IMG/VR virus record: IMGVR_UViG_3300030329_004626
Location: 1-41,397 of that record
Strand: one strand, 5' to 3'
Length of the DNA: 41,397 nt
Origin: a virus
Numbering within the stretch: the stretch's first letter is position 1; every line of letters starts with the position of its first letter. Shown piece after piece: positions 1 through 8,018 of this stretch. The translations under genes and the position numbers were made by a program. A model generated the notes under the pieces. It worked only from the letters and a program-made list of their open reading frames with translations. It was not told the DNA's origin and ran no database searches.

Positions 1-999
1 AAAGTTTCAAAAGAAACGTTAATAGACATTTGTGGTGGAGAAGATTTGTTTATTCAGCTTCAAAAAGAACATGGAAACAAACAACAAAAGTCTTTAGAAT
101 TATTTTCTGAATTTATAGAAGATTATAATGGAGACTTAGATTTTGTTTGTTATGCAGCCGAACAAAGTAAAAATAAAGTATTTGCTTCAAATTATCAACT
201 GTTAAAAGAACTAAAAGTTGATACGTCATTAGATGAATGGAATATAGATGTTAGATCAATGTCTTTTTCTGATATGGTTAGATCAAAAAAAGGATATATT
301 AAAAATAATGTAGTATCATGGACTGGTTTTAAAGAAAGAGTTGTTTTCTCAATAAAATCAACAAATAGTACATCTTCGAAACCAGAAACAAAAGAACGAG
401 GTAAGTATTATTTACAAACTAAGAAGTTTGCAAAAGCAACTGTCCCTAGTTATGTAAACTACTTATTCAATATGTTTCTTATTAAACAGAACAAAACAGT
501 TGACGAATCCGCATTAAGTAAATATCTAAATCGAGTTGTTGAATTAAAAGATATTTCTGTTAGTTATTATGCACTAGGATGGAATTTAACAAGAATACTA
601 GATGATAATATGTATAATGATTGGGTAGTGCAACCCATTACTATTGCAAAGAAAATTGAATTTACTTTAGTTCAGGAAGCATTGTTTCGATCTTCAATTA
701 AAGACTTAAATAAGTTTGCAAAAATAGTAAACACAATATCATTTAAAGAACATTGTTTAAACATATATAATGATTCAGAAGAACATAGAGAAGAAATGCT
801 ACGTGCTTTCTCTATTTCTAATCTACAAAATAAGTTTAAACAAACTGGTAGAAAGACTGATATTATTCAATATGCTGTAGATAATAAACTAGACTTTCCA
901 TTTAAAGATGTTTTTAATTCAACAGAACATGAATGGAAAGATTTGCAGGTAAAATCAGCTTATTTGAGTAAAGAAGAAATATATAGTAAAGACAAATAA
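1..999 (+). CDS. Hypothetical protein, 5' end outside the window
   Basis: The reading frame is open from the first base, so the true start lies upstream; the first in-window ATG (46) is unlikely to be the start. At least 332 residues are encoded. The protein is rich in Lys, Asn, Ser and aromatic residues, with no signal peptide, membrane segment or catalytic motif that I recognise. It ends just before a strong hairpin and converges on the HTH regulator gene, so it closes a rightward transcription unit. Function unknown. Confidence 0.8.
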   Translation, partial: KVSKETLIDICGGEDLFIQLQKEHGNKQQKSLELFSEFIEDYNGDLDFVCYAAEQSKNKVFASNYQLLKELKVDTSLDEWNIDVRSMSFSDMVRSKKGYIKNNVVSWTGFKERVVFSIKSTNSTSSKPETKERGKYYLQTKKFAKATVPSYVNYLFNMFLIKQNKTVDESALSKYLNRVVELKDISVSYYALGWNLTRILDDNMYNDWVVQPITIAKKIEFTLVQEALFRSSIKDLNKFAKIVNTISFKEHCLNIYNDSEEHREEMLRAFSISNLQNKFKQTGRKTDIIQYAVDNKLDFPFKDVFNSTEHEWKDLQVKSAYLSKEEIYSKDK

Positions 1000-1007
1000 A
1001 AGCCTAA

Positions 1008-1093
1008 AAAAAGGGGAACAGAAATTCAGTTTTTGATAAAACACAACTGCAAAACTGCAATAGGGTTTACTCTGAACCTTTGTTCCCCTTTTT
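1008..1093. terminator. Long-loop hairpin, probable bidirectional terminator
   Basis: AAAAAGGGGAACA (1008-1020) is perfectly complementary to TGTTCCCCTTTTT (1081-1093), a 13-bp stem around a 60-nt loop. Inside, TTCAG (1025-1029) can pair with CTGAA (1072-1076), lengthening the stem past an internal bulge. The T-run on one arm and A-run on the other give a U-tract in both directions. It lies between two convergent genes, which fits a bidirectional terminator, though the loop is far longer than in typical intrinsic terminators. Confidence 0.65.
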
Positions 1094-1099
1094 AAATAT

Positions 1100-1888
1100 T
1101 TAAGCCGTTACAATTACTGTTTTGGATTTAACGGTAACTGGTTTTTCACCCCATTCTAATAGTACGTAACAAAGAGTAGCACATATATTATTGTTATAGT
1201 CATAGACAACAGGAAAAGCCATATAATGAGAACCTACAATAAATTTCATGGATTCTAAAATTGCAGGCAAATTGTATGTTATTTTTCGAATTTCTTTTAA
1301 AGATTTATCGTTAATAATTTCATCTACGGGATGTTTTTCAAATATATACCATTTCCCTACAGACAAATAATCGTTATAGTAAACATCTGGATCTAAACCA
1401 AGTTTATCAGCAACAGTTTTATGCCCTTCTGCTCTTGAAATAACTCGCTCCATCGGTTTCATTGAAAAAATATTTTTAATTTGGACATCGGTTTCCATAT
1501 CTGCATCAATTTCATCAAATTTTCTTTTTTGCACAGGATTTTCAAGGGTTTGTTTTAATAAATAAATTTCTTTTTCCTGTCTTTCTATTTTTTCTTGTTG
1601 CAATTTGAGTACATACTCAGCATCCATTGAAAAATTATTATCTCTTTCATAGATATTCCCCATTTTTAACTCTCCTTCTGTGATTTTGAGTTGGTTATTT
1701 ATTTTGATTTCATTTTTATAAATGGTAAAAATCTTATTAATAGACTTTTTTCGGATATTTGATCCGTTTTTCCAATTATAAAGAGTTTTTCGAGATACTC
1801 CAGACTTTTTAGAAATAGTCGAAATAGGAATATCAGTTTCATTAAGCCAAGACAACACAACGTCTTGCTTTATTTCTTTATTACTCAT
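1100..1888 (-). CDS. HTH transcriptional regulator (candidate lysogeny repressor)
   Basis: A 262-residue protein. Residues about 20-45 form a helix-turn-helix of the Cro/CI or transposase-like type (ISKKSGVSRKTLYNWKNG). A Lys/Glu-rich coiled coil follows at about 90-115, then a C-terminal domain of about 120 residues that I do not recognise. No LexA/S24 Ser-Lys autopeptidase motif is visible, so induction would not be by RecA-driven self-cleavage. It is transcribed away from the early operon across an operator-like region, the usual place for a phage repressor. The start has AAGGA seven bases upstream. A second ATG at codon 76 (1663-1661) has a stronger Shine-Dalgarno (AAGGAGA) and could give a product lacking the HTH. 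Confidence 0.7.
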   Translation of the reverse strand: MSNKEIKQDVVLSWLNETDIPISTISKKSGVSRKTLYNWKNGSNIRKKSINKIFTIYKNEIKINNQLKITEGELKMGNIYERDNNFSMDAEYVLKLQQEKIERQEKEIYLLKQTLENPVQKRKFDEIDADMETDVQIKNIFSMKPMERVISRAEGHKTVADKLGLDPDVYYNDYLSVGKWYIFEKHPVDEIINDKSLKEIRKITYNLPAILESMKFIVGSHYMAFPVVYDYNNNICATLCYVLLEWGEKPVTVKSKTVIVTA

Positions 1889-1904
1889 GCTTTGTCCTTA
1901 CCAA

Positions 1905-1980
1905 TTGACACAAATTACACAAATTTAGCTTTATTTACATAAATTTTTTACATATTTACCTATTTTTTGCGTAAATATCC
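1905..1980. promoter_or_regulatory. Operator-like repeat cluster between divergent genes
   Basis: This gap between the regulator and the early operon contains tandem ACACAAATT copies (about 1908-1924), TTTAC half-sites at 1934-1938, 1947-1951 and 1955-1959, and an inverted GTAAA at 1971-1975. The last two form a perfect inverted repeat, ATATTTAC (1952-1959) and GTAAATAT (1971-1978), with an 11-bp spacer. Such clustered half-sites are expected of repressor operators. A TTGACA (1905-1910) could be a -35 element, but I see no well-spaced -10, so I name no promoter. Confidence 0.5.
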
Positions 1981-2063
1981 ATTTTTATATTACCCGTTTT
2001 TGTATAGTTTTAAATATTTAATTGTAATAAATGTGAACTTAACGTAACTTAAAAGGAGTTTAA

Positions 2064-2393
2064 ATGCAGTTACAACACCTAATAAACCACGAAACTAAAA
2101 GAAGTTTAATCGATTTTATAAATACATTAAGAATTGATTATAAAACAAATATAGATAAACAGCGTTCCCTCATAAAAGGTAAAGATTTTGCCAATGAAAT
2201 AATCAAAATTCGTTTTATGAAATTGCGTGAATTAAACCAGTATATTTCTAAAATTGTAAACGATTCAGATTATAAAGCTTCTAAGAAAATCAAAAATCCA
2301 TATATGTTTAACAAATTTGTAGATAAGTGTGTAATAAATAAACACAGTTTTTATCAATATGCCCTACATCGCAAATATTTATTAAACTCATAA
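2064..2393 (+). CDS. Hypothetical early protein, 109 aa
   Basis: First gene of the rightward early operon, preceded by a good ribosome binding site (AAAAGGAG, about six bases before ATG). The product is basic and predicted mostly helical, rich in Lys, Asn, Ile and Tyr, with no cysteine cluster or membrane segment. Its position next to the divergent regulator and operator-like repeats is where phages often place an early regulator or host-takeover protein. That is inference from position only; the family is not recognised. Confidence 0.75.
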   Translation: MQLQHLINHETKRSLIDFINTLRIDYKTNIDKQRSLIKGKDFANEIIKIRFMKLRELNQYISKIVNDSDYKASKKIKNPYMFNKFVDKCVINKHSFYQYALHRKYLLNS

Positions 2394-2397
2394 TAAT

Positions 2398-2464
2398 GAG
2401 TTAGGCTCTTGGTACTTACACACGCTTCCTTACCCCTTCCACTATCGAATCTAAGAGCCTACTC
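2398..2464. other. Long-loop intergenic hairpin
   Basis: GAGTTAGGCTCTT (2398-2410) pairs with AAGAGCCTACTC (2453-2464): 12 bp with one bulged T, around a 42-nt loop (2411-2452) that is pyrimidine-rich and poor in G. No U-tract follows, so it is not a classical intrinsic terminator. It fills the gap between two early genes and ends 16 bases before the next ATG. Confidence 0.6.
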
Positions 2465-2480
2465 TTATCTACATCAAATA

Positions 2481-2717
2481 ATGATAGATCATAAAAAATG
2501 CCCTCTTTGTAATGCTCCTACTGTCATAAGAGAAATGCCTGAACATTCAAAAGATGAAATTTTTCATCCTTATGAAATTGTACTTACTTGCACAGGTATA
2601 CACAAAGGGAAACAACTAGATATAGCAGATTGGTATGACCAAGAAAACAGCAAAAAGGATTACAATGAAAACATTGGAATTAGAAAAACTTCAAAAAGAC
2701 TGGCAAAAGATGTTTGA
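2481..2717 (+). CDS. Small protein with CPLC zinc-knuckle-like motif
   Basis: I place the start at ATG 2481, because the frame upstream of it runs through the hairpin and lacks protein-like composition. The 78-residue product begins MIDHKKCPLCN, with a further Cys near residue 40, so it could hold a partial zinc site (CxxC plus another ligand). The C-terminal tail is Lys-rich and overlaps the next gene by about 50 bases in another frame. Function unknown; a small DNA- or protein-binding factor is possible. Confidence 0.6.
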   Translation: MIDHKKCPLCNAPTVIREMPEHSKDEIFHPYEIVLTCTGIHKGKQLDIADWYDQENSKKDYNENIGIRKTSKRLAKDV

Positions 2718-2892
2718 ACATATAGATGAAATTATTGGATTAGCTAAACAAGTCAATAAAGATGCAGTTGAACTCATTTATGACGCTTCTATTATTGAAG
2801 AAGCAGTTCGAAGCACGCAAAAACTTGATTATTTGCTTGAACAAGCAAAAGAAATATCTCAAAACAAAAATCAAACTGAATTAAAACTGTGA
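2665..2892 (+). CDS. Hypothetical helical protein, 75 aa
   Basis: An upstream ATG (2635) exists, but ATG 2665 is preferred because AAAAGGA lies about six bases before it. The product is almost entirely helical and acidic, with heptad-like Leu/Ile spacing that suggests a short coiled coil. No enzyme motif is visible. It overlaps the preceding gene and its TGA overlaps the GTG of the next, so it is translationally coupled. Function unknown. Confidence 0.6.
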   Translation: MKTLELEKLQKDWQKMFEHIDEIIGLAKQVNKDAVELIYDASIIEEAVRSTQKLDYLLEQAKEISQNKNQTELKL

Positions 2893-3176
2893 GTTATTCT
2901 TTAAATGATGACATAATGGATGATATTGCAGAGACCGCTTTTGATGAATTGTATGAATTAAGTAAAGATAAAACATTAACAAAAAAAGACCTAATAATCG
3001 CATTAATGGAGGATTATAATATTGATGAGTTCATAGCAATTCAAGTATACGATGCTTGGGATCTCGAGAAAAATAGAAACAGAAATATTAAAATGGCTGA
3101 AGGCTTAAAAGAGCCTCATCCAGCGCATAAAAACAGATTAAAAACACTAGAAACCTTTGTAAAGGAAATTCTATGA
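2889..3176 (+). CDS. Hypothetical acidic protein, 95 aa
   Basis: Starts at GTG 2889, overlapping the preceding stop (GTGA). The N-terminal half is strongly acidic (repeated Asp/Glu) and helical; the C-terminal 30 residues are basic. The stop overlaps the start of the DUF932-like gene by four bases (ATGA), indicating coupled translation within the early operon. An in-frame ATG lies eight codons in. No known family is recognised. Confidence 0.65.
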   Translation: MSYSLNDDIMDDIAETAFDELYELSKDKTLTKKDLIIALMEDYNIDEFIAIQVYDAWDLEKNRNRNIKMAEGLKEPHPAHKNRLKTLETFVKEIL

Positions 3177-3898
3177 ATCAAAATCAAATGGTACTTCATT
3201 GTGGAGGCCGAGTAGCAAGTTATGAAGAAATTTGCTCTGTACCTCTTCCTGAAGAAACTGATACATATATACCGGTCTCTTTTGGAGACATCATAAAAGA
3301 TACACGATTAATGGCAGATAACTTTGCTAATCAAAATGGATTTGAATTTAAAGATGGGCAATATGCACTTGCCGCTAAAGACCAAAGAATGTTTGCTATT
3401 TTGCAATACATTGGTGACAATGAAAATATGGGATGGGCAATTGGTATACGATCCTCATATGACAAAAGTATGTCTAATGGCTTGGCGTTTGGATCTAAGT
3501 TGTTTGTATGTGACAATCTTTCATTTAAAGGAAAGGTAACTGTCATGAGAAAACATACCAGAAATGTAAAAGAAGATTTGCAAAAAGAAATATTGCATCT
3601 CTTATTTACAGAGTCTAACAACTTTCATGATATTGTAAAAGATCGTGAAAAGATGATCAATATTCCAATGAATGATGATAAAGCTTATGAATTCTTTGGC
3701 AGAATGTTAGGATACCGCATTATTACACCAAGGCAGGTAACAAAAGCTTTAAATCATTGGAGAAATGCTCCTTACGAGGAATTTAAAGAAAGAAATATGT
3801 GGAGTGTATATAACTCTTGTACAGAAAGTTTAAAAAGTACACCCCCTCAAAAAGTGCTTGAAAGCCATATCAAACTGCATCAAGCAGCAATAGCGTAA
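3173..3898 (+). CDS. DUF932-like phage/plasmid protein
   Basis: A 241-residue protein resembling DUF932 phage- and plasmid-borne proteins. It has an N-terminal segment with VSFGDIIKDTR, a central beta-rich stretch ending in GSKLFVCDNLSF, and a helical region beginning RKHTRN. The family's biochemical role is not settled; members occur in early or replication modules of phages and conjugative elements. Here the gene lies just upstream of the recombination/replication genes and is separated from them by a strong hairpin. Family assignment is by eye; the function is left open. Confidence 0.65.
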   Translation: MNQNQMVLHCGGRVASYEEICSVPLPEETDTYIPVSFGDIIKDTRLMADNFANQNGFEFKDGQYALAAKDQRMFAILQYIGDNENMGWAIGIRSSYDKSMSNGLAFGSKLFVCDNLSFKGKVTVMRKHTRNVKEDLQKEILHLLFTESNNFHDIVKDREKMINIPMNDDKAYEFFGRMLGYRIITPRQVTKALNHWRNAPYEEFKERNMWSVYNSCTESLKSTPPQKVLESHIKLHQAAIA

Positions 3899-3903
3899 AC
3901 TTC

Positions 3904-3970
3904 AAGGCTGGATGATACTCACAACTACACAACTATATATTGTTACCTAATATATATATCATCCAGCCTT
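3904..3970. other. Perfect 14-bp long-loop hairpin
   Basis: AAGGCTGGATGATA (3904-3917) is perfectly complementary to TATCATCCAGCCTT (3957-3970). The loop (3918-3956, 39 nt) is A/C/T-rich with almost no G. Only a short pyrimidine run (CTTTTC) follows, so it may be a weak terminator, a processing site or another regulatory structure. It separates the DUF932-like gene from the recombination/replication genes and ends 18 bases before the next ATG. Confidence 0.7.
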
Positions 3971-3988
3971 CTTTTCAAAGGATTGTAA

Positions 3989-4816
3989 ATGGAAAATAAC
4001 AACTCATATAATATATTAAGAAATGAACCATATAAAGGTGACTTAGATAAAAAAGGAAGATTTAGTTATATCCCCTGGGCAAACATTTGGGATAAAACAA
4101 AGAAAAACTTTCCCTATGTTAATCATAAGGTAAGAATGTTTACTGTGCAAATGGGAAACAACACTTTAGAACTTCCTTATTGCGTTTTACCAGACCATAC
4201 TGCATTGGTTATTGTAGATATTTCAGTAACAGATCATGAAGGTGATGAGCATGAATGTACAATGGAGCTTGCAGTTAGAGACCAAAGAAACAATGCAATT
4301 TCCAATCCAGATAGTGTTCAAGTAGCAAATACTATTCGTAGATGCCTTGCAAAAGGACTTTCTACATTGACTGGATACGGAATTGAATTATGGGCTGGTG
4401 AAGATATTGCAGACTTAGATTATACAAAACCTACTCATTTAGACGGCTCTCCTATTGTGCCAGGAAATGCAACAGCTAACCAATCAATTAAACTTGATGA
4501 ATTAATGAGAAACAGGAATATAGCTAAAGATGTTAAACAAAAACTTACAGATATAAAAAGTAACGGGTGGAATATTAGTGAAAATCATGCACAGATTTTA
4601 ATTAATGATGTTTCAGAAGGAATTCGAAACGCTAAAAGCCCAACCAGAACAGAAATTACAAAAGCTAAAAAACTTATTAAAGAAATTGACCCCGATAACA
4701 AACATCCAAAAAGAAAAGATTGGGATGCGTTTCTTGAGAACACAACTATAACAAGTGGAAAACTAAAAGCTTTTGTTGTCAGTCTAAACAACAAATACAA
4801 AGAAGGAGAACAATAA
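3989..4816 (+). CDS. Single-strand annealing protein, Sak3/DUF1071-like
   Basis: A 275-residue protein. The first 150 residues match the pattern of DUF1071 (Sak3-type) annealing proteins: an early FSYIPWANIWD segment, a beta-rich middle, then a conserved helix with VANTIRRCLAKGLS followed by GYGIELW. These proteins coat single-stranded DNA and anneal complementary strands in phage recombination and recombination-dependent replication. The C-terminal 120 residues are basic and helical and may contact partners. The stop overlaps the next ATG (TAATG), and the following genes are replication proteins, supporting the role. Confidence 0.7.
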   Translation: MENNNSYNILRNEPYKGDLDKKGRFSYIPWANIWDKTKKNFPYVNHKVRMFTVQMGNNTLELPYCVLPDHTALVIVDISVTDHEGDEHECTMELAVRDQRNNAISNPDSVQVANTIRRCLAKGLSTLTGYGIELWAGEDIADLDYTKPTHLDGSPIVPGNATANQSIKLDELMRNRNIAKDVKQKLTDIKSNGWNISENHAQILINDVSEGIRNAKSPTRTEITKAKKLIKEIDPDNKHPKRKDWDAFLENTTITSGKLKAFVVSLNNKYKEGEQ

Positions 4817-5430
4817 TGGGATTTAACGCAACTGTTAAACCAAACTACGACTACCCTGAGGGAGTTTATGTTGATAGGGTACAAGTAACCTCAATAGAAA
4901 ACGTTTTAAAAGATGATGATCAATTTGGAAACGATATTAATATTAAAATTGTTGGCACCACACCTGATAATCCAAACAATCAATACGATACCGTTATTTA
5001 TCTTGGTGGTAAACACGCAAAAGGGACAAACGGAATGGCAATAGGTTGGGGTTCTAAATATTCAAAACCACCTGTTGATAATTATGGTTCCAGAAGTATT
5101 GCGATTTTCTTGCAAACACTTGGACACAACCTTAGCGAAAATACATTAAATGAAGACTCTTCTTTTCTTAGTGAAGAATGTGTTCGTGACTGCATTGGCA
5201 GAAGCATATACATACTCCAATACGAAACTACAGAAGATAATCAAAACGGAAATCCTAAAAGAAGAACTTGGTGGAATTTTGCTAGTGAATCTGAAGGAAA
5301 AAAGAAATTGTATGAATTATGGAACAAGTCAAATAAACCTAAAATGTATCGTGCAAAACCAGATGAGAAACTTGCAAATATATTTGCCGATAAACCAATT
5401 GAAGGTGTAACTGAAATACCGGAGGTATAA
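4816..5430 (+). CDS. Replication-module protein, possible ssDNA-binding protein
   Basis: A 204-residue protein translated from AAGGAGAACAATAATG. The N-terminal 100 residues alternate beta-strand-like segments (VYVDRVQVTSI, INIKIVGTT), as an OB-fold would, followed by a helical Trp/Lys-rich region and a C-terminal tail with scattered acidic residues. Lying between an annealing protein and a primase-helicase, it could be the phage single-stranded DNA-binding protein. That reading rests on context and gross composition; I see no diagnostic SSB motif. Its TAA overlaps the next ATG. Confidence 0.5.
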   Translation: MGFNATVKPNYDYPEGVYVDRVQVTSIENVLKDDDQFGNDINIKIVGTTPDNPNNQYDTVIYLGGKHAKGTNGMAIGWGSKYSKPPVDNYGSRSIAIFLQTLGHNLSENTLNEDSSFLSEECVRDCIGRSIYILQYETTEDNQNGNPKRRTWWNFASESEGKKKLYELWNKSNKPKMYRAKPDEKLANIFADKPIEGVTEIPEV

Positions 5431-5741
5431 TGAAAATGCCACAAATAGCACACAATACAACGATTAATAAAGAAGCCCTTAATAGCGAAGAACTTATTTG
5501 CAGATATCTATCTCATGCAGTTCCTCATGGATCTATTATTGGATCTCATCATATTCAATTGGATTTACCAAGATGGATTGAGCAGCAATATGGACAAATG
5601 TTTAATCCAGATACATTGATGAGAAAATTCAGAGGGATTAAAAATACAAAGCAATTTATGCTGAGAAATGCAGGAGTTACTTTGGAAGAAGTGAATCAAG
5701 GAAGCAGAGAAAAGAATTGGAAAGTTCTGAACAATTTGTAG
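5430..5741 (+). CDS. Hypothetical protein, possible winged-helix
   Basis: A 103-residue product with GGAGG seven bases before the overlapping start. The centre (LPRWIEQQYGQMF, then DTLMRKFRGIKN) looks like a helix-turn-helix or winged helix with basic residues suited to DNA contact. Its end overlaps the start of the primase-helicase gene by 25 bases, so the two are probably coupled. A helicase-loading or origin-binding role would fit but is inference. Confidence 0.6.
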   Translation: MKMPQIAHNTTINKEALNSEELICRYLSHAVPHGSIIGSHHIQLDLPRWIEQQYGQMFNPDTLMRKFRGIKNTKQFMLRNAGVTLEEVNQGSREKNWKVLNNL

Positions 5742-7525
5742 AAATAGCTTCTGGTCATATTACCAATAGAGGTCGGGCAGATAAGATATCAAATCTGCCT
5801 AACCTTATTGGTAAACAAAACGACAAACACGAACTCTATCATAGTTGGTATGGATTTGATAAAGATCTTGATCGACACCTTGATGGTGTTAATAGGATTG
5901 GTACATATAAAGGTGTGTATTACGTAAATCAGATTATTTTGGATTTAGATTTAAAAAATCTATCTGAAAAAGAACTATTAGAAACAGTTCGTTTCTTTGT
6001 TAAAACAGAATTAATTGAAGATTTAGGAATAAAAGAAAATCATATTCAAGTCTGGTATAGTGGAACTGGATTTCACGTTGTGTTACCAGATTTATTTGGT
6101 TTTACCCCCTCTGTAAGTCTTCCTCTTTCTGTAAAAAGTACATTAATGGATGTGTTTCCTGATTGCGATAAAATCTATGATGGTGCAAGACTTATAAGGG
6201 CTCCATACAGCTACAATAAAAAATCGGGTTTATACAAAACACCGATCAGTTTACAAGAACTCTTTGCTTCGACTATGGATGATATTAAAAGAAAAGCTTC
6301 TACAATTCCTGACGAAATAAACCTTACTTATTTTCAATTTCATAAGACTGAACCTTATTTAAGAAAATATTTAAAGCTTTATACTGCAAAGATGTTAGAA
6401 AAAACTTCTGTTAAACGATCTACTTTTGATATTGATCCCACTACTGTTGTTACCTGCATGCAAAGTGTTCTTTCCAAACCACCTGTTCACGGTGAACGAA
6501 ATGAATCAATGATGAGATTAGCCGCATGGTTAAGAAGATCAGGAGTTCCTTATAATGTTGTCCAGGATACTTTAGAAAAATGGTCAGGAAATCACGAAGA
6601 AGCAAAGACGACTACTGATAGTGAATTTGAAAAAGGATATAATTATTGGTGCAACGATCATATTATGCACAAATATTGCGATCCTAAATGTATTCATTAT
6701 AAACGTAAAGATTATTCCATGGCAGTTGAAAATATGAAGACACTAGCTGAGAAATATAAAAAGTTTCTGAGTACAGGTATTTCTAAAAGTGCTTTCAACT
6801 TTAAAGATCTTTATGACTGGAACTTAGACTATTGGGTAATGCCCGGAGAATTAGTGATTTTATTAGGAGATACAGGAATGGGTAAATCTACTTATTTATC
6901 CAATTTAGCTGTAATGCTGAAGAGTCATAAAATACTATATGTGTCTATGGAAAACACATGGCATTTAACCTATAAGCGATTTACTCAAATTGCTCAACAA
7001 TACACGCAAAAAGAAACCAATAGATATCACAACGAATTAGATGATTTAACAAATCTTTACTCTTCGTTTGATCACATTAATGCAGTTCATATAAGACCAG
7101 AAATAAACAAACTGCAAGAAGAAGTAGCAAAAACAAATCCAGATATATTAATGATAGATCCTACGAATAAAATTCATGTTAAAAACATCCATAATGAATT
7201 TGATCGTATGAATGAAATTATAACCAAATTAAAAGATATTGCCGTTAATCAAGAATGTGTAGTCATTGCAGTTCATCATGTAAATAAAGAATCAGCAAAA
7301 ACAGGAGTAGTTGATATTAATTCCGCAAAAGGTTCTAGTACAGTTATTCAAGAAGCTGACAAAGTATGGACAATTAATGGAACACGAGTATATGGCACAA
7401 GAACTCTTGATAGTGGTAAGAATCGAGATGGAAAAGGAATCAGATTGAATTTTGAATTTGACAAAGAAAGAATGATTTTTAAACAAGTACCTCAAACATC
7501 TGAAGCGTTTGCTAAAGTATCATGA
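5717..7525 (+). CDS. Primase-polymerase fused to RecA-fold replicative helicase
   Basis: A 602-residue fusion. The N-terminal half has signs of the archaeo-eukaryotic primase (Prim-Pol) fold: a metal-binding DLD at residues 76-78 (ILDLDLK) and SGTGFH at 115-120. A Cys/His cluster (C312, C321, C325, H327) may bind zinc at the join. The C-terminal half is a DnaB/RecA-like ATPase with Walker A GDTGMGKS (384-391) and Walker B ILMID (D481), then an AVHHVNK segment typical of this fold. It would unwind DNA and prime or extend on the template at the fork. The start is probably TTG 5717 inside the preceding gene; no ATG lies near the beginning of the conserved region. Confidence 0.85.
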   Translation: MESSEQFVEIASGHITNRGRADKISNLPNLIGKQNDKHELYHSWYGFDKDLDRHLDGVNRIGTYKGVYYVNQIILDLDLKNLSEKELLETVRFFVKTELIEDLGIKENHIQVWYSGTGFHVVLPDLFGFTPSVSLPLSVKSTLMDVFPDCDKIYDGARLIRAPYSYNKKSGLYKTPISLQELFASTMDDIKRKASTIPDEINLTYFQFHKTEPYLRKYLKLYTAKMLEKTSVKRSTFDIDPTTVVTCMQSVLSKPPVHGERNESMMRLAAWLRRSGVPYNVVQDTLEKWSGNHEEAKTTTDSEFEKGYNYWCNDHIMHKYCDPKCIHYKRKDYSMAVENMKTLAEKYKKFLSTGISKSAFNFKDLYDWNLDYWVMPGELVILLGDTGMGKSTYLSNLAVMLKSHKILYVSMENTWHLTYKRFTQIAQQYTQKETNRYHNELDDLTNLYSSFDHINAVHIRPEINKLQEEVAKTNPDILMIDPTNKIHVKNIHNEFDRMNEIITKLKDIAVNQECVVIAVHHVNKESAKTGVVDINSAKGSSTVIQEADKVWTINGTRVYGTRTLDSGKNRDGKGIRLNFEFDKERMIFKQVPQTSEAFAKVS

Positions 7526-7713
7526 AATATTTTATTCAACTTTCAACGGTTAATGAAAAACAAGGAGTAGGTTTGCGTTTAGTTCTTCTTTCTTTAATAA
7601 ATATGTTTGTAGGAATACATACAACTAACGGGGATCACTTAAACATTGGCATAGGTTGTGGTCCAATGGAGATGAGTCTCACATTACATAGATGGAATAG
7701 GTGGTTACCTTGA
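7522..7713 (+). CDS. Hypothetical small protein, 63 aa
   Basis: The ATG overlaps the helicase stop (ATGA), and the end overlaps the likely TTG start of the resolvase, so it sits tightly inside the operon. The middle is hydrophobic (LRLVLLSLINMFVG) and could be one membrane segment or a core helix. No recognised family. Tight coupling is the main support for it being real. Confidence 0.45.
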   Translation: MKYFIQLSTVNEKQGVGLRLVLLSLINMFVGIHTTNGDHLNIGIGCGPMEMSLTLHRWNRWLP

Positions 7714-8012
7714 GCCATCCAAGTAAAGTCAAAGGCAATGCTTTTGAACGTGAACTTGTAAAAACCGCACAGGGCTGGGGTTTCTCAGCCCAACGTGCGT
7801 GGGGATCAAATGGTCAATCATTAGGACTGCACGAAGAAGTTGATTTAAAAATTGAAGAATACACCGTTCAGGCAAAACGCAGAAAAACATTACCTCAATA
7901 CCTAAAGTGTGAACATACAGATATAGTTGCATTTAGAGAAGATCGTGGAAATACATATGCTCTAATGCCTATGGATAAATTTTTAACACTTTTGAAAATG
8001 ATAAAAGGATAA
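7710..8012 (+). CDS. Holliday junction resolvase-like PD-(D/E)XK nuclease
   Basis: About 100 residues with the arrangement of Hjc/archaeal-type resolvases and related PD-(D/E)XK nucleases. KGNAFERELVK supplies the helical Glu, EEVDL the metal-binding Asp, and YTVQAKRR the (Q)xK strand, followed by a basic stretch. It would cleave branched recombination or replication intermediates before packaging, fitting the adjacent annealing protein and helicase. Start: GTG 7701 is possible, but TTG 7710 has AGGTGG at ideal spacing and gives the natural N-terminus MSHPSKVKGN; it overlaps the preceding TGA. Confidence 0.75.
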   Translation: MSHPSKVKGNAFERELVKTAQGWGFSAQRAWGSNGQSLGLHEEVDLKIEEYTVQAKRRKTLPQYLKCEHTDIVAFREDRGNTYALMPMDKFLTLLKMIKG

Positions 8013-8018
8013 ATATAA

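Noticed and set aside
2398-2464. Ordinary rho-independent terminator
   Set aside because: The stem is strong, but the loop is 42 nt and no U-tract follows; described as a long-loop hairpin instead.
2409-2480. Upstream extension of the small Cys protein from a TTG at 2409
   Set aside because: This part crosses the hairpin, lacks a ribosome binding site and gives an unlikely Leu/Ser/Pro stretch; ATG 2481 is preferred.
3331-3621. Minus-strand frame opposite the DUF932-like gene
   Set aside because: It is antisense to a recognisable protein and inside a uniformly rightward operon, with no ribosome binding site.
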